DNA of 64,000 bases from Dichetophora obliterata (GCA_963920525.1 OY986435.1:299954208-300018207), one strand, 5' to 3'; positions 11,583-23,548 are shown, counted from the stretch's first letter. Made by a program: numbers and translations. Notes: a model not told the origin generated them from the sequence alone.

Positions 11583-12203
11583 TTCAAGCCAAACTCAAGA
11601 CATGAACGAAGTAGGAGACAATAGAACCTGGTTTATCCTCTTTTCAACTATATATAGATTGGTACCGCCGTGCTTCGCTTGTTGAACAAACTTTTTAATT
11701 AAAGGAAAAATTACGATTTTTTTTTGTCTTTTTCGTGTGTTCCGATGCTTTGTTAAAAAAATGTACCTAAAAATTGTTAAAATAAGTAAGGAAACTGACC
11801 TAATACGTAACAAAAGAGCAAACAATTAAGTTTTAATTTAGTTTGTTTTCGTCAATTCGAAAAAAATTCTTATTAAATTTCTTTAAAATTCGAAAAATAT
11901 CATAATTTTTTTTTATTGATTTTGGGCTAATTTTTTTGTTTTTTTTTTTCTGTTTGAGATATGCATCCATTTCTAATATATATTGCATTTTGGGTAACTT
12001 TTAAACTTATTTGATACATTGAATACCAAAGGGCTAGGAAAACTTATAAAATTATATTTTTTGCGCTAAGTTTGGGGAAACCCTACTGAGCCACCTCCCG
12101 CTAATCTAAAAATTTTTCTTAAAAATTTGAAATCCGATTCGATTTCCAATAAAACACAAGAAATCAAACGAAAATATATTCATCCTTTCAAAATTTAGTA
12201 ATT
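11583..12203. other. AT-rich spacer
   Basis: No gene or defined element was recognised. The region is dominated by A/T runs. Confidence 0.5.
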
Positions 12204-12428
12204 AGTGAAAAATCGAGTAGTTATTTAACTATAAATTAAGCAACTAGTTCTTTTATAACTAGTAAAACAGCTTGTATTTTTGAACTAGCTGTAATACAGA
12301 TAGTAACTTATCTAGTAACTTTTTGGCTAGTAAGATTTCACTAGTTCAACATCTAGTATTTTGTTGACTTATTTTATTTTAACTAGTGAGTTAACTAGTT
12401 AAATGCATAACTAGTACGATTTTTCACT
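12204..12428. mobile_element. 225-bp inverted-repeat element rich in ACTAGT
   Basis: The ends are inverted: agtgaaaaatcg at 12,204 and cgatttttcact ending at 12,428, followed inward by related tagttat words. The interior is packed with aactagt, actagta and related palindromic words (about ten occurrences). A MITE of unassigned superfamily; no clear target duplication. Confidence 0.55.
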
Positions 12429-12579
12429 GCCAGGATGTATGTAGCTCACTTTTTGCCTTGCTCGAGGCTCATAATTTTTTTTTTCTTGCGCTGTGCTTGC
12501 AGCGCACGAAGAGAAAGAGAAGAAAAGAGGGCAACGTGGAGCTTATTGAAACTCTCGCAACACAAACGCGTCAAAAGAC

Positions 12580-12800
12580 AACGAATAAGCAATGCGGGGT
12601 AGCTGGGATGATTTCTTAAATAACCTAACACTGCAATTCAGTGAACTTATAATTAAAATTTCGAAAGAAAAACACCCCTAAATAAAACTATACCATAGAT
12701 ATGATATTTTAAAACTTTTTTTCATAAAAATCGGCCCAGTACTTTTGGAGTAAAGTCGTAACATTAAATTTGTACTTCAATTTTATATAATAGTATAGAT
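12580..12800 (-). repeat. Dispersed repeat family A, copy 1
   Basis: The minus strand matches 46,770-46,985 on the plus strand. Shared words include ttatataaaattgaagt, caaaagtactgg, tttaaaatatcat, ttaggggt, tttttctttcgaaatttt and a cccagc segment before gcattgctta. The two copies are clearly diverged. Neither shows terminal repeats or coding sequence. The core (gggccgatttttatgaaa) resembles one at 53,310, suggesting a wider superfamily. Confidence 0.65.
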
Positions 12801-12812
12801 ATAGATATAGAT

Positions 12813-14782
12813 TAGACCACCCATATGTGCAAAAGTGTTCTTTTCTTTGCTCCTCGCGCATTTTCGTAGAGAACTAGACTAAAAAATAAGATCTGCAAAA
12901 AAAAACCGGGTGCGTGTAGTGGTAAAACTCCAGTCGCATTTGACTTTAAGCCTCAAATACACACTTAAAAAAGTTCAAAATATTTTTGATCTGTAACTCT
13001 TTTAAAAAGTGTTTATAGTAATTCGTGATTGGAACTCTAAATTTAGGAATAACCTAGCCAATAACAACAGTGTACAAACTTTTGACCAACTTTAATTATT
13101 TGTGGTAAAATCAACGTTTAAAGACAAGATTTTTGAAATTTTTTGAGCACTTTTTTGGACACAACGGTTGCCATTATGGTTTTCGTATGGATAAAATTGT
13201 GTGCTTTATTTCATAATAGAGATAGTTAAGCAAAGTTTAAATGAAAATTTTTTTATAATAAATATTTATTTTTAGCGCCGATAACGCTGCTCAAAGTAAA
13301 AATATATAAAAGAATAATTAAAAACATTAATACAAACAAATTATATAATTCAAATATAGTTAATAATATAATTCAAGCTGTTCAAATTTTACAATATTTC
13401 TCCATTGCATGCAGGAAAACTCTTTCTGCTCTTCTTGGTGAGTTAATGCTATCACATTCTGCAATATCATTAACGACTAATAATTTTTTAACAATAAGTT
13501 TTGCAGCAAGATAATCTTCATTTTCCTCCTGTTTTCCATTTTCACAATTTATTTGATATAGTTGCGAACGTCAAACACTATCACTACATTATACAAAGAA
13601 CTACAGATAATGTTTTCCCGGCGCAACGAAAAAAATTTACTGCGCACCTCGTCATTGGTGCTTGTCAAATGTAGCAATTGATGAATGCATTCAAATGAAA
13701 AAGTCAAAAAGAAACGAAGATAGCAAAATGAAAATGAACAAACAGTCAAAATTCTGTCGAGCACATCAAGCAACGTAGCCGCTTTTTGTGTAAAGCGGTA
13801 AAAAGGGAGAAAAAAACACCCCAAAAATATGCAAAATTTTTTTCAGTAACAGTACTAAAAATATATATTACTTTATTTTGGACATGTGCTATATTTAACA
13901 ATCTATATTTCATTTAAGTTAAACAAGTTTTCTTAAGAAAATTTTGACATTTTAAAACCTTTACACCCTATGAATAAATTGTGGCTACGTTGCTACCAAC
14001 GAGCACCTTCTACATCACAGCAAAGATGGCAGACATTCGCAATACTTTATCTGTAGTTCTCTGTATCATGCTATCACTATATAAATTGTTAAAATGTCAA
14101 CAAAAATGACAAGTGGATTTTACGTTAGCAACGAAGCATATTTAGGTTCAAAATGTTTAAGAAAAACTGTACGACTAGAAATACTGAAGGTCTTTGAATA
14201 AGCTGATCATGCAGTTATTCTTTACTTGGCTTGAAAATGAATTTATTTAGATGTTTACATAACTTCAAAACTTTGTCGCACATTTTTTTAATTAATGTTT
14301 TATATATTCTTACTTTGAACCGCGATATCGGAGCTAAAACTTAAACTTTACTTAACTATCTCTATTATGAAATAAAGCACACAATTTTATCCGTACGAAA
14401 ACAATAATGGCAACCGTTTTTGCAGAAAAAGTGCTCAAAAATTTTCAAAAATCTTGTCTTTAAACGTTGATTTTACCACAAATAATACAAGTTTTTCAAA
14501 AGCTAATACACTGCTGTTATTGGCTAGATTATTCTTAAACTTAAAGTCACAATCACCAACTACTTTAAACACTTCTTAAAAGAGTTGCAGATCAAAAAAA
14601 TTTTGAACTTTTTTAAAGTGTGTTTTTGAGGCTTTAAGTCAAATGCGACTGGCATTTTACCACTAGACGCACCCGGTTTTTTTTTTGCAGATCTTATTTT
14701 TTAGTCTAGTTCTCTACGAAAATGCGCGGAGAGCGAAGAAAATAACACTTTTGCACATTCTATATATTCCATGGGTGCTCTA
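12813..14782. mobile_element. ~2-kb foldback element with ~500-bp inverted arms
   Basis: Left arm (12,813 to about 13,325) and right arm (about 14,280-14,782) are diverged inverted copies. Matching landmarks from outside in are: ta-ga(c/g)caccc, gtgcaaaagtgtt, tacgaaaatgcg, tagttctcta, aaaaccgggtgcg, ggtaaaa, the shared ctagccaataac, aatcaacgtttaaagac, ttgccatta, cataatagagatagttaag, and a weaker match in tcaaagtaa. A second weaker inverted pair lies inside (13,560-13,690 and 13,975-14,085, around atctgtagttct). The outer ends fall at TA dinucleotides, compatible with a Tc1/mariner-type target. The interior has no recognisable protein. Confidence 0.78.
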
Positions 14783-16850
14783 ATATAAATATATATATTT
14801 TTATATAGCTATAGATTTTGTAGAAATAAAATACTTTTAAATGAAAATGTGGAATGTATCCCGTCTTTCCCTATTTTGTTTATGACAATTACTTGAGTTT
14901 ATCTTGCCTTTTGCTGTTCAAAGTTAGCATGGCAAATCTTGCACAAACTTTATCTATTTATCTCAAATTACAAATTTAACTCCTTTAACAATTGGTCTCA
15001 AATTAAAAATAATTAAAAAGTTGAAAGTGGGCGTGGAAAAAATTAAAATAACCCATAACTAATTGGCACAATAATAGTTTTAGGTACGAATCTTTTGGTA
15101 CCTAAATCGGGTTTCATGAGAGTGGAACAAACAAACAACGTTACAAGCTCTTTATATATTAGAATAGATATACATACATACATAAAAAAACACATCTCAA
15201 AATAAATGTGTGAAGCAGTTTAAGTTCCAATAAACCTCTTAAAGGATCATTAAGCTTCTATGATCTAATGTTTCCACGTAAAAAAATATTATAAAGTTTT
15301 CTCATATCATGTATTTAATCGATATTTAATGTTAGTTTGATATAAAAACTTTTTTCTTAACTTTTCTCACATATTAGAAACCCATTAATTTGTTTTAAAG
15401 TTATTATAACAAAAATTGGTATCTGATATGAAAATAATGGAAAAATTTTGCCTACGTAGTTACATCGCATTTACCAAATTTTGCCTCGCAGATATATAAA
15501 TAAGAAAAAAAAAATTCCGAAAGAGATAAATTTTTAAGTTTTGTGTCAAAACCAAACAATTGTAAATAAAATAAAAACAATGTTCGAAAGGATAACATTT
15601 AAAACAAAGCGAAGCGAGCAACGGAAATGCAAAAATATCCAAAACATAAATAAAAGACAGGTAAACAACAATAACAATAACAATAACTGTTCCCACATGT
15701 ATCCGCCACATTATGCGACATAAAACCACGTGCAATGCTGCCACGTAGCACGTCGTAAAAGTCGAGGACTATGAAACTAAAATGTTTATCCCCTCTGCTA
15801 CCTTGCTTATCTTTTTTCCACAATTCCAAGGTGCACACACACTCACTCACTCGACTTCAAGTCAGCGCCATGAGTGACAGCAAAGGAAACGGTGTGACTT
15901 CCGAGTTTCGCAGAGAGCTGAGTGAGGTAGAAGCCGCATATTGTAGGCATTCGTGGCAAAGCTGTCTGAAGCTTTGATACATGAAGGCTTTTGGATGGTA
16001 TCAAAAGGTATGCGGAAGGCAGCCGATTGCCGTGTGCATGCAAATATAAAGCATGTTTATGTCAAATGCAAGCACTTAAAATTGTCTCTTTTTCCCATTT
16101 CTTTCGCAGGCTTAACATGATTGAAATACTACATTGACGCAGGCACACAACTCCAGAAATATGGTCAAATACTCGAAAATCGTATGTTTTAAAAGAAACT
16201 TGTTTCCTGCCACCAACCAATTTGAGAAATAAGTAGCCATAGCAAAAACATCAACAACGCAGCAAGGACAGAAAGTGGCAACATCTCAAAATCTGTAAAT
16301 TGGATGCGAGCTACAAAGTTAAAGTCACGTTCCTGTCATTTGTTTCAAAATCAACGGTAACGGGAAGAAGTTCAAGCAACAACGACGACGACAACAGAAA
16401 CAGCAGAAAAGAAAAAAATTGTATGTAAGCTTAAAGCAGCCTTGGGCCAGGGTATAAAAGCCGTTGCTTGTTAAGCAACGAGAATGAATGACAGGACTCA
16501 AAGTCTTGAGAGCGATTAAACGAGCGCATGAATGATGACTCAGAACGAGGGGGTTAATTTGTAGAGTTTGTATTACTTCTTGGATGCTGTAGATGTAGAT
16601 TTGCAGTCGTAGTGTTATGAAGGTACCTTCTATAACTACGCTTTCAGCTAGCAATTCCACTTTTTTGTTTTTGCTTCTTTTTGGGATTCTTGCTAAATTT
16701 TTGAATAAAACTTTGAGTTACTATTTTTTTAAGCAGTAAAAAACCTGGCGATTTAGAACATGCATTTGCCCAGACTATCGCATAAGTATTTCAAAACAGT
16801 TTTGTATCGAAATAAGCAGGCGACCAGCATATATTATCCCAGCAAAAAAA
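14783..16850. other. Non-repetitive-looking region, no gene recognised
   Basis: From about 15,450 to 16,700 base composition is more balanced than the surroundings. It holds CAA/CAG-like runs (15,668-15,687 and 16,375-16,410), a tcactcactc run (15,840) and a TATA-like word (tataaaag, 16,453). Short open frames here, including a 35-codon one starting at an internal ATG at about 15,870, match no family I know. It could be a noncoding part of a host locus, but nothing decides it. Confidence 0.35.
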
Positions 16851-17083
16851 GTGCTTCCAATAGGAGGTAAAGTGGAAGGGAAAGTCTTGAATTCCATCCC
16901 ATCCACTTTCATACCCAGAAGCCATTCTATTAACATATGCATGTCATTGGGAGGAATGCTTTCCTTAGTCTTCTCTAGAAGTGCTTCCAGAACTTATTCA
17001 ATTGAAGATTTCTTTGAGCCCTTCAATGAAAGGATTCTAGTAGGTGTTTTCCAGAAGAACATTAAGAAGATGGGCTAAAGAAT

Positions 17084-17590
17084 TCAGTGATCCCTTTACT
17101 ACTAAATTATTATATACATACCTCTCTCGTAAGGCCAATTCTTGAATATGCATCAGTTGTATGGAACCCACAATATAATGTCTACATCGACGCCATAGAA
17201 TCCGTTCAAAAACAGTTTTAACTTTTTGCTTTACGTCATAGTCGTTGGAACCCCAATATTATGCTTCCATCGTATGAAATACGCCTTAAAATTATTTTAC
17301 TACCTTCCCTAAGAAGCAGAAGAATGATGCTTAATGTCATGTTTCTGTATAAATTACTTCGTGGCGAGATTAATTCGGAATATTTCATCTCAGCTCTAAA
17401 TTTTAACATCCCAAGGAGAGGAACTGGACATTTTCTGTTTTTCAAGTTGAGTCAGTGCAGTTCTAATTACGCTCTTCATGAACCTTTAGGATGTATGTGC
17501 AGTGATTTCAATGATAACTTCAACATGATAAATTTTTCTGATTCGGTAGACGTCTTAAAACGGAAAATTATAGTACATTTAAATAGTTAA
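17084..17590 (+). pseudogene. Non-LTR retrotransposon reverse transcriptase, C-terminal fragment
   Basis: The plus-strand reading gives SLVRPILEYASVVWNPQ, IESVQKQF, then an in-frame TAA, then LFALRHSRWNPN, LPSYEIRLKIILLPSLRSRR, NVMFLYKLLRGEINSEYF and a C-terminal tail ending at 17,590. These are the post-palm motifs of Jockey/CR1-like LINE ORF2 proteins. The same motifs occur in the antisense LINE at 30.1-32.5 kb, but the sequence is too different to be the same element. The 5' part is missing and one nonsense codon is present. AT-rich sequence downstream may be its 3' untranslated region. Confidence 0.83.
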
Positions 17591-18136
17591 ATCAATTTAA
17601 CTTCATCCTATTATACCTAACGAAGTTTTATAACAATATAATATTGGTAATTGTTCTGTTTCTCTTTTTTATCTCGATATTATGTTTTGCAAAGTAAGCA
17701 CCATCAAATATGAATCGTTTTTAAAACTTACTTTTTAATTATTCAATAGTTTAATTTTTAATCGAATTGGGATTTACGTGCTCACGTGGTTTCCTGATTT
17801 GAAATTAGACTGAACTCACACTATCACCTGGATTGGTGTGCCAGAGTATATCTCTTTTCCATACAAGTTTATGCCTGCGTTGGCCCAAATGCATATCCAA
17901 CTAATTGGGATTTTGATTTGGCGGATATGAGATTTATCTCATTTCCACGTAGGTCCTTGGGTTGGACAATGGCCGCAAACCAGTTAAAATGAGTTTAGTG
18001 TTTTTGATTGTTTTTCGGGTACCTTAAATTGGTTATTACTATTATTTAATTCGATGTTGCTTATTTATATAGAATCAAGTATACTTAAATACGCGTTTAT
18101 ATATATTCAATTTTTAAATTCCACTAAAAAATTACA
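17591..18136. other. Spacer downstream of LINE fragment
   Basis: No gene recognised. The first ~150 bases may be LINE 3' untranslated sequence. Confidence 0.4.
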
Positions 18137-18396
18137 TTCTTAAATAGTTTTTTTATTAAAAATAATTAGTAACAAAATTAAAATTTTTATAACGCTCAGA
18201 TTTTTCCTTTAAAAATATATATCTCAGGAACCAGATGCCTCAGATAGTAAGTCGATATACCAAAATGTTTGTATTATAATTATCAACAATATTCTAATAC
18301 ATTGTAATGACGTCACTTTCATAGAATGGATGCTATGCAGTAAAAGTACCAAAAAATCGAGTGTTTGCGTTTACAAAAGGTCACGGAGGTGGGCCA
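18137..18396 (+). repeat. 260-bp repeat, copy 1 (empty mariner site)
   Basis: This segment runs from ttcttaaatagt to ggtcacggaggtgggcca and is almost identical to 20,831-22,012 once the mariner there is removed. The single TA in caatattctaatacattg is the exact site occupied by mariner copy 2 in the other repeat, so this copy shows the pre-insertion state. No coding potential and no terminal inverted repeats. Confidence 0.9.
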
Positions 18397-18579
18397 ATTC
18401 CGCTGAAAAGCCAATTAATGTGCTTAGTGGAAAATCCTAATTGCCAATAGGGGGTATGTTTTAGTACGTAGGTGCATGCTGTCTGTCCCGGCTGATTCGG
18501 GCAGATTTTAGAATGTGAATCGTGCATGCGTATAGGACGGGTATACGTATCTTTGGATGATTTCATACCTCCGGGCGAA

Positions 18580-19222
18580 TACAAAAAGAAAAAAAGAAAA
18601 AAAGAAAAAGACATTCCATGGAATGAAATGGTTTTTCTGGTTAGGGGGGATTAAAAAATTCCACGAAAAATATACTTTTTTCTGATTTTCTTGCGATTTT
18701 AGTGTTGGATATCAGAAGTGTTTGGGTTTTGTTAGGGGTTTAAAAAATATACGTAAAATATTCATTTTCCCGATTTTCACGGCATTTTGGTGTTTGATGA
18801 AGGAAGTGGTTGCGTTTTGTTGGATATATGAAAAACCCCACGGAAAATGAAAAAATACATCAAAAAAATAATTGCAATTAAGAGCTACTTGAATGTATTT
18901 GAGAAGTGGCTTATGAGAATGCTTCTTGAAAGCACTTCTTGATAAGTCTTAGAAGAAGCACAAATGGATCTATAGAATGCCTTTTGGAAGCAGTGTCCCT
19001 AAGAATGCATGTCATATTTGTAACAAAAGTTTTGATGGGATAATTATATATAATTATTTTGCTTTAATTGAACTTAAATGCCATTTGAATGTCTATCAGA
19101 AGTAGTTTATAAGAATGCCTTTTAAAAGAACTTCATTGTAAGGCTAAGAAGAAGCACAGTTTGATCTATAGAATATCCATAAGAAAGCATGTCACATTTG
19201 CATCAAAAATTTTGCATGGGTT
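18580..19222. repeat. Diverged tandem repeats
   Basis: An aaaaag run at 18,583-18,610 is followed by a unit of about 85 bp present about 2.3 times between 18,650 and 18,850 (landmarks: aaaatatac/aaaatattc, cgattttc, gtgtt...gatgaagg, gggttttgttag). A second, different unit of about 185 bp is present twice (18,893-19,056 and 19,081-19,222; landmarks: agaagtggctta, aagaatgcctttt, aagaagcaca, tgatctatagaat, gcatgtca). No coding sequence. Confidence 0.6.
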
Positions 19223-19728
19223 AGCTAGATTTATATTCTTCAACTAGGAATTTTTTTAAAACGGTCCAATAAATTGAGTTAATTTAAAATACCATATTAC
19301 CTTAAACCATTCACTTTTTACCTTTACCTAACTTTTTATAAGAAAGAGCAAATATTTTTACTACCAACATTTTCGGTCGATTACGCAAAGTAGCGTTACG
19401 GACGATTTGTACGAAGAAATATTAAAAAAAAAGAATTAAAATGTCTTATTTTTAAAATGTCTTTGTTATATTTGCGTAGTAATTAAGTAGCAATATATTA
19501 AGTAAAAACAATAAAAACAATCGAAATTTGCAAAACTTTCTGAATTGGGCAAGACTTTTTGAATACAACTTATTTAAGAAGGGCTTAAAATAACAAACAT
19601 TAATATTCCAAGTGATCAAATTTAAAAATTTTACCTAGTTTTTTTAATTAGGATTTTTGATCTGGCGTCATGTTACTGGTGTTACGTCACCTTAAACTTC
19701 CATTGGTGTTTAATTGGATAATTGAGTA

Positions 19729-20686
19729 CACTCGCGCTCAAAAAAAAGCCGAGTTAAAAATTTGATTACTAATATTATTTTTCTTGAATTATAACACGGT
19801 GTGCCAAAACCATAAATAAACAAGCACATTCAAACTTTATAGAAATTCCTAAAAAAAGACGTGTTCAGAGTCCGTCGCATTTAAGTTGACCTCTCAAGGT
19901 CATCACAATTTTTTTCAACTTATTTTTAAAGTTGAAGTGTTCGAATTTTGTTGTGCCGACATTAATTGCATTTTTACAGCCATTTGGCTGATTGCAAAAA
20001 AAAATAATATTAACTTTGTTCAATAGAATTTGACATTAAATAATGTTATGTAAAAGGATATTTGATAAAATATAAAATGAAGCGTGTAGCAAAGCTATGT
20101 CCTTTTTTAACTTAAAAAATGGTGTTTCTATAAGTTTTAATTAAATAATATTCCATTAAAGAGATTGCATTTTCACACAAATTAATTGCACGTGAATATG
20201 CCTTTTTATTTAAATTAAGATCATCGAAACCGGTTAAGAATTTGCTAAATGGCGACAGTTTTAACGATTTGTTTTTTTTTTTTTTTTTCAAACACTGATT
20301 CGTATGTAGTTAATGTTTGCTACCATACAAACGCTCCTATTTCATCAAAACTTTTTAAATAGCCTTGTTTTACGTCAATTTTTATTGAAAAAAAGTGAAT
20401 TTTATTTTTCATTTCCAATAGGCCACATTGCTGTAAAAATGTAATTAATCTCGGCACAACAAAATTCGAACACTTCAACTTTAAAAATAAGTTGAAAAAA
20501 TTGTGATGACCTTGGGAGGTCAAATTAAGTGCGACGGCCTCTTAATATGTCCTTCCTTAAGAATTTTTGTAAAGTTTGGAAGTGCTTGTATATTTATGGT
20601 TTTGGCACACTGTTTTGCAATTCAAGAAAAATAATATTAGTTTTCAAATTATTAACTCGGCTTTTTTTTTTTTTTGAGCGCGAGTG
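19729..20686. mobile_element. 958-bp element with very long TIRs, TA target
   Basis: The outer ends are cactcgcgctcaaaaaaa (19,729) and its inverse ending at 20,686, each bordered by TA (19,727-19,728 and 20,687-20,688). The arms stay clearly inverted for about 270 bp (landmarks: gccgagtt, aataatatta, ttatggttttggcac reversed, aaggtcatcacaatttttt, aaagttgaagtgttcgaatttt, tttttacagc) and more weakly to about 350 bp. The middle (about 20,085-20,320) has no recognisable protein. This fits a non-autonomous Tc1/mariner-superfamily element with long TIRs. Confidence 0.8.
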
Positions 20687-20830
20687 TAATTAAGTTATTA
20701 AGTATTTATGCAATTTAATAATTAAAGTATATATACATTTCGTTTTTCTGCAAGAGTGTCTACATTACGGAATAACTTCGCACTTTTTTTTATCAAAATT
20801 CCTTAGTGATTAGGAGCATTTCAATATCGT

Positions 20831-20993
20831 TTCTTAAATAGTTTTTTTATTAAAAATAATTAGTAACAAAATTAAAATTTTTATAACGCTCAGATTTTTC
20901 CTTTAAAAATATATATCTCAGGAACCAGATGCCTCGGATAGTAAGCCGATATACCAAAATGTTTGTATTATAATTATCAACAATATTCCAATA
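20831..20993 (+). repeat. 260-bp repeat, copy 2, left part
   Basis: Matches 18,137-18,299 with a few substitutions and stops at the TA where the mariner at 20,994 is inserted. Confidence 0.9.
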
Positions 20994-21913
20994 CAGGGTT
21001 GTCAATATTCGAAGCGCCCATCTGGCAACACTGTAACTTTCCGCAGTGATGCCAAACCGACTAATGACATACCACGTTTGAAGCGTCATTCCAAGCAAAT
21101 GTTTACAATGGAACAGTACACGCCACGCGAACGCTCTAAAATTGTTGAAATTTACATTCAACAAAACAAGTCAATAGTGAAAACTCAACTCAATGAGCGA
21201 TGAAGCTCATTTTCAGTTGAACGGAACGGTAAACAAACAAAATTGCCGTATTTATGCCACTGAAAATCCACAAGAGATTCAAAAGGTACCTCTTCACGAT
21301 GCAAAAATCACTGTTTGGTGCGGCGTTTGTGCTAAAATGCTCATTGGGTCGTTCTTTTTCGAAGATGATAATGGCCACAGAGTTACTGTCAATCAGGAGC
21401 GTTATCGCGATATGATAAACAATTTTTTCATGCCAATCGTTCGTCGAAAGCGTATCAGGCACTACTGGTTTCAACAAGACGGCGCGCCACCACACACAAG
21501 CCGCACTACAATCGATTTTTTGAAGCAAATGTTCCCTGGCCGTTTGATGTCAAAAAATGGTGATTTCGATTGGCCGCCAAGATCACAAGATTTAACGCCT
21601 CCAGACTTCTTTTTGTGGGGTTATTTTACGTCAACAAGCCAAAGACCCTAGAAGAGCTGAAAACCAACATCCGTCAAGAAATAACCGCCATTCCCATCGA
21701 AATGTTGAAGAAAACCATGGAAAATGCTGCAAAACGGGCACAATATGTCGTAGAGGCCAATGGCGACCATTTACGAGATATCATATTCAAGAAATAATGT
21801 AAGCAAATCTACTTGAACCCAATTAAATGATATTCATGACGAACAGACAAAAAATTGTGGTTTCTTTGATTTATTTAAAAATAAAATGGGCGCTTCGAAT
21901 ATTGGCAGCCCTG
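20994..21913 (+). mobile_element. rosa-type (DD41D) mariner, copy 2, internally deleted
   Basis: The 920-bp element has 27-bp terminal inverted repeats (20,994-21,020 and 21,887-21,913, 25 of 27 matching) beginning cagggttg, flanked by TA (20,992-20,993 and 21,914-21,915). It interrupts the second copy of the 260-bp repeat, whose uninterrupted counterpart is at 18,137-18,396, so both boundaries and the TA duplication are confirmed inside the window. Its internal deletion differs from that of copy 1. Confidence 0.95.
21108..21797 (+). pseudogene. DD41D mariner transposase, deleted and frameshifted
   Basis: The ATG at 21,108 opens MEQYTPRERSKIVEIYIQQN, a longer piece of the N-terminal region than in copy 1. 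A deletion of several hundred bases then joins it out of frame to MSDEAHFQLNG. The catalytic core keeps all three Asp residues (MSDEAHF, FQQDGAPPH, LTPPDFFLWG) with 41 residues between the second and third. The usual SPD before LTP is SQD here. A second frameshift near 21,630 separates FFLWGY from the C-terminal VNKPKTLEELKTNIRQEI ... HLRDIIFKK. The copy is inactive. Confidence 0.88.
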
Positions 21914-22012
21914 TACATTGTAATGACGTCACTTTAATAGAATGGATGCTATGCAGTAAAAGTACCAAAAAATCGAGTGTTTGCGTTTACAAAAGGTCAC
22001 GGAGGTGGGCCA
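21914..22012 (+). repeat. 260-bp repeat, copy 2, right part
   Basis: Continues the repeat from tacattgtaatgacgtcact to ggaggtgggcca, matching 18,298-18,396. It begins with the duplicated TA created by the mariner insertion. Confidence 0.9.
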
Positions 22013-22700
22013 GTATAGGTTAAAAAAAAATATATATCCACAATTTTTTTTATCCATGCGCTAATTTTAATCGCTAATCAGACTGAATTGGTGTCTATTG
22101 TTACGCTCTAGTCTAGATTTAATGAAATAACCAAGTTTAATTTTTCCGATTTATTTTTTTTATGCCAATGATTTATTTTGACTTTTATGATATCGAAATT
22201 ATTTTAAATATCCTGAAAATTTCACATAAAGCTTACACGTAAGACCAGCGATACCTACGAAAATTATTTGAAGAATGTAAAAACAACAACAACAACAAGA
22301 AGCAACAACATCAAAACCATTTTGTAAATCTGGGTGCAATGATGAATTATCAATAACACGAATGCTGGCAGAGTCCGCGACAGTCATAAACTGGATGGTT
22401 GGAAGACTGGTCTTTTCCACAAATGGCAAGTCGTAACATTCACACAAAACTATAACCGAAAACTATATAAAACCTTTCGATTTTCTTCCAGTAATTTCTT
22501 GTTAATAGACTACATTATTACATCAACAAGCAGGTCGGTAATGAATGCGTTAGCTGCTTCTGCTGATCCTTTGAGCCACTGACTTGGCTTCTACAATACT
22601 CATGCACAATACACATGCACATCTACAATACTCATGCAACTTTTAATTCTTTTTTAGTATATTGTTTTATTGAAAATTGTGACAAAATACTTATAACGGC
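22013..22700. other. Spacer before hAT element
   Basis: No gene recognised; contains a CAA run (22,283-22,310). The last eight bases (ataacggc) are the left target duplication of the hAT element. Confidence 0.5.
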
Positions 22701-23097
22701 CAGTGTGACCAGAGTGGAATATTATATTCCTCTTTGGCATATTTTAGCTTCGGGAAGCATATTTTTTTTTATAAAAATATGCAGCATAAAAAGTGGAATA
22801 TTTTTCGCATGATTATATTTTTCAAAATTCACAAAAATTGCAATAAAAAATGTCTATTTGGTTACTAAATGGGTTTTTTTTTTTGCTATCATTTTGTTTA
22901 TCTCTGAACAAACTTGTAAAACGCAATACAAGGAATTCATTTTGTGGTTAACTTCTTCGTTGTCAATTTTATTGCAATTCATGTATTAACTTCACGCAGC
23001 TTAAAAAGTGAAGTAAATTTGCTTATATGTTTGTTTGGTTAGATTTTTTTATGGATTATGTTACAGCAGTAAGTAATTTACTTAAGAAAACATTAGG

Positions 23098-23432
23098 GGT
23101 ATTCACGATGTGTTGTATTTTCCCTTGTATTGTGTATTTTTGATAAATTTGATATTTGTAGTAAATTTTTTTATATAACAAAAACAAAATTCAGTTTTCA
23201 ATATACAACCCTGTGGAAAATATACAAGTTGTGTATGAGATCAGCTGATTGTACTAGCATTTCTACTCAGCATGGAGCAAGCTAAAGGCTACGCTGTGAA
23301 TTTATTTAATAAATTTAATATAATTGATTTTAAAAATACAATATGTACTTTACCGAAGGTTCGATCACAATAATATGTAAGTATTGTAAATTTTGCAAAA
23401 ATTTATCACAAATGCACCACATCGTGAATACC
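23098..23432. mobile_element. ~335-bp MITE nested in the hAT element
   Basis: The ends are inverted: ggtattcacgatgtgttg at 23,098 and caccacatcgtgaatacc ending at 23,432 (17 of 18 matching). It is non-coding and AT-rich. It lies inside the hAT, so it inserted later or was carried within it. No target duplication could be fixed by eye. Confidence 0.68.
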
Positions 23433-23548
23433 ACTTTTATTGCTAACAATAGCTATTTCCTTTAACTATTTTAAAATGTGGATTCAAAACAATTAAGCAG
23501 AAAAAAAATTATTGATCAAAGTTCGGAATCTGAAGATTTATCAAAATG

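Noticed and set aside
13549..13824. Antisense 91-codon frame in the foldback element as a transposase
   Set aside because: No transposase motif, and the sequence is part of the inner inverted repeat.
16325..16660. Possible core promoter (tataaaag at 16,453) with a transcription unit
   Set aside because: There is no initiator at the right distance, no recognisable downstream coding sequence, and TATA-like words are expected by chance in AT-rich DNA.
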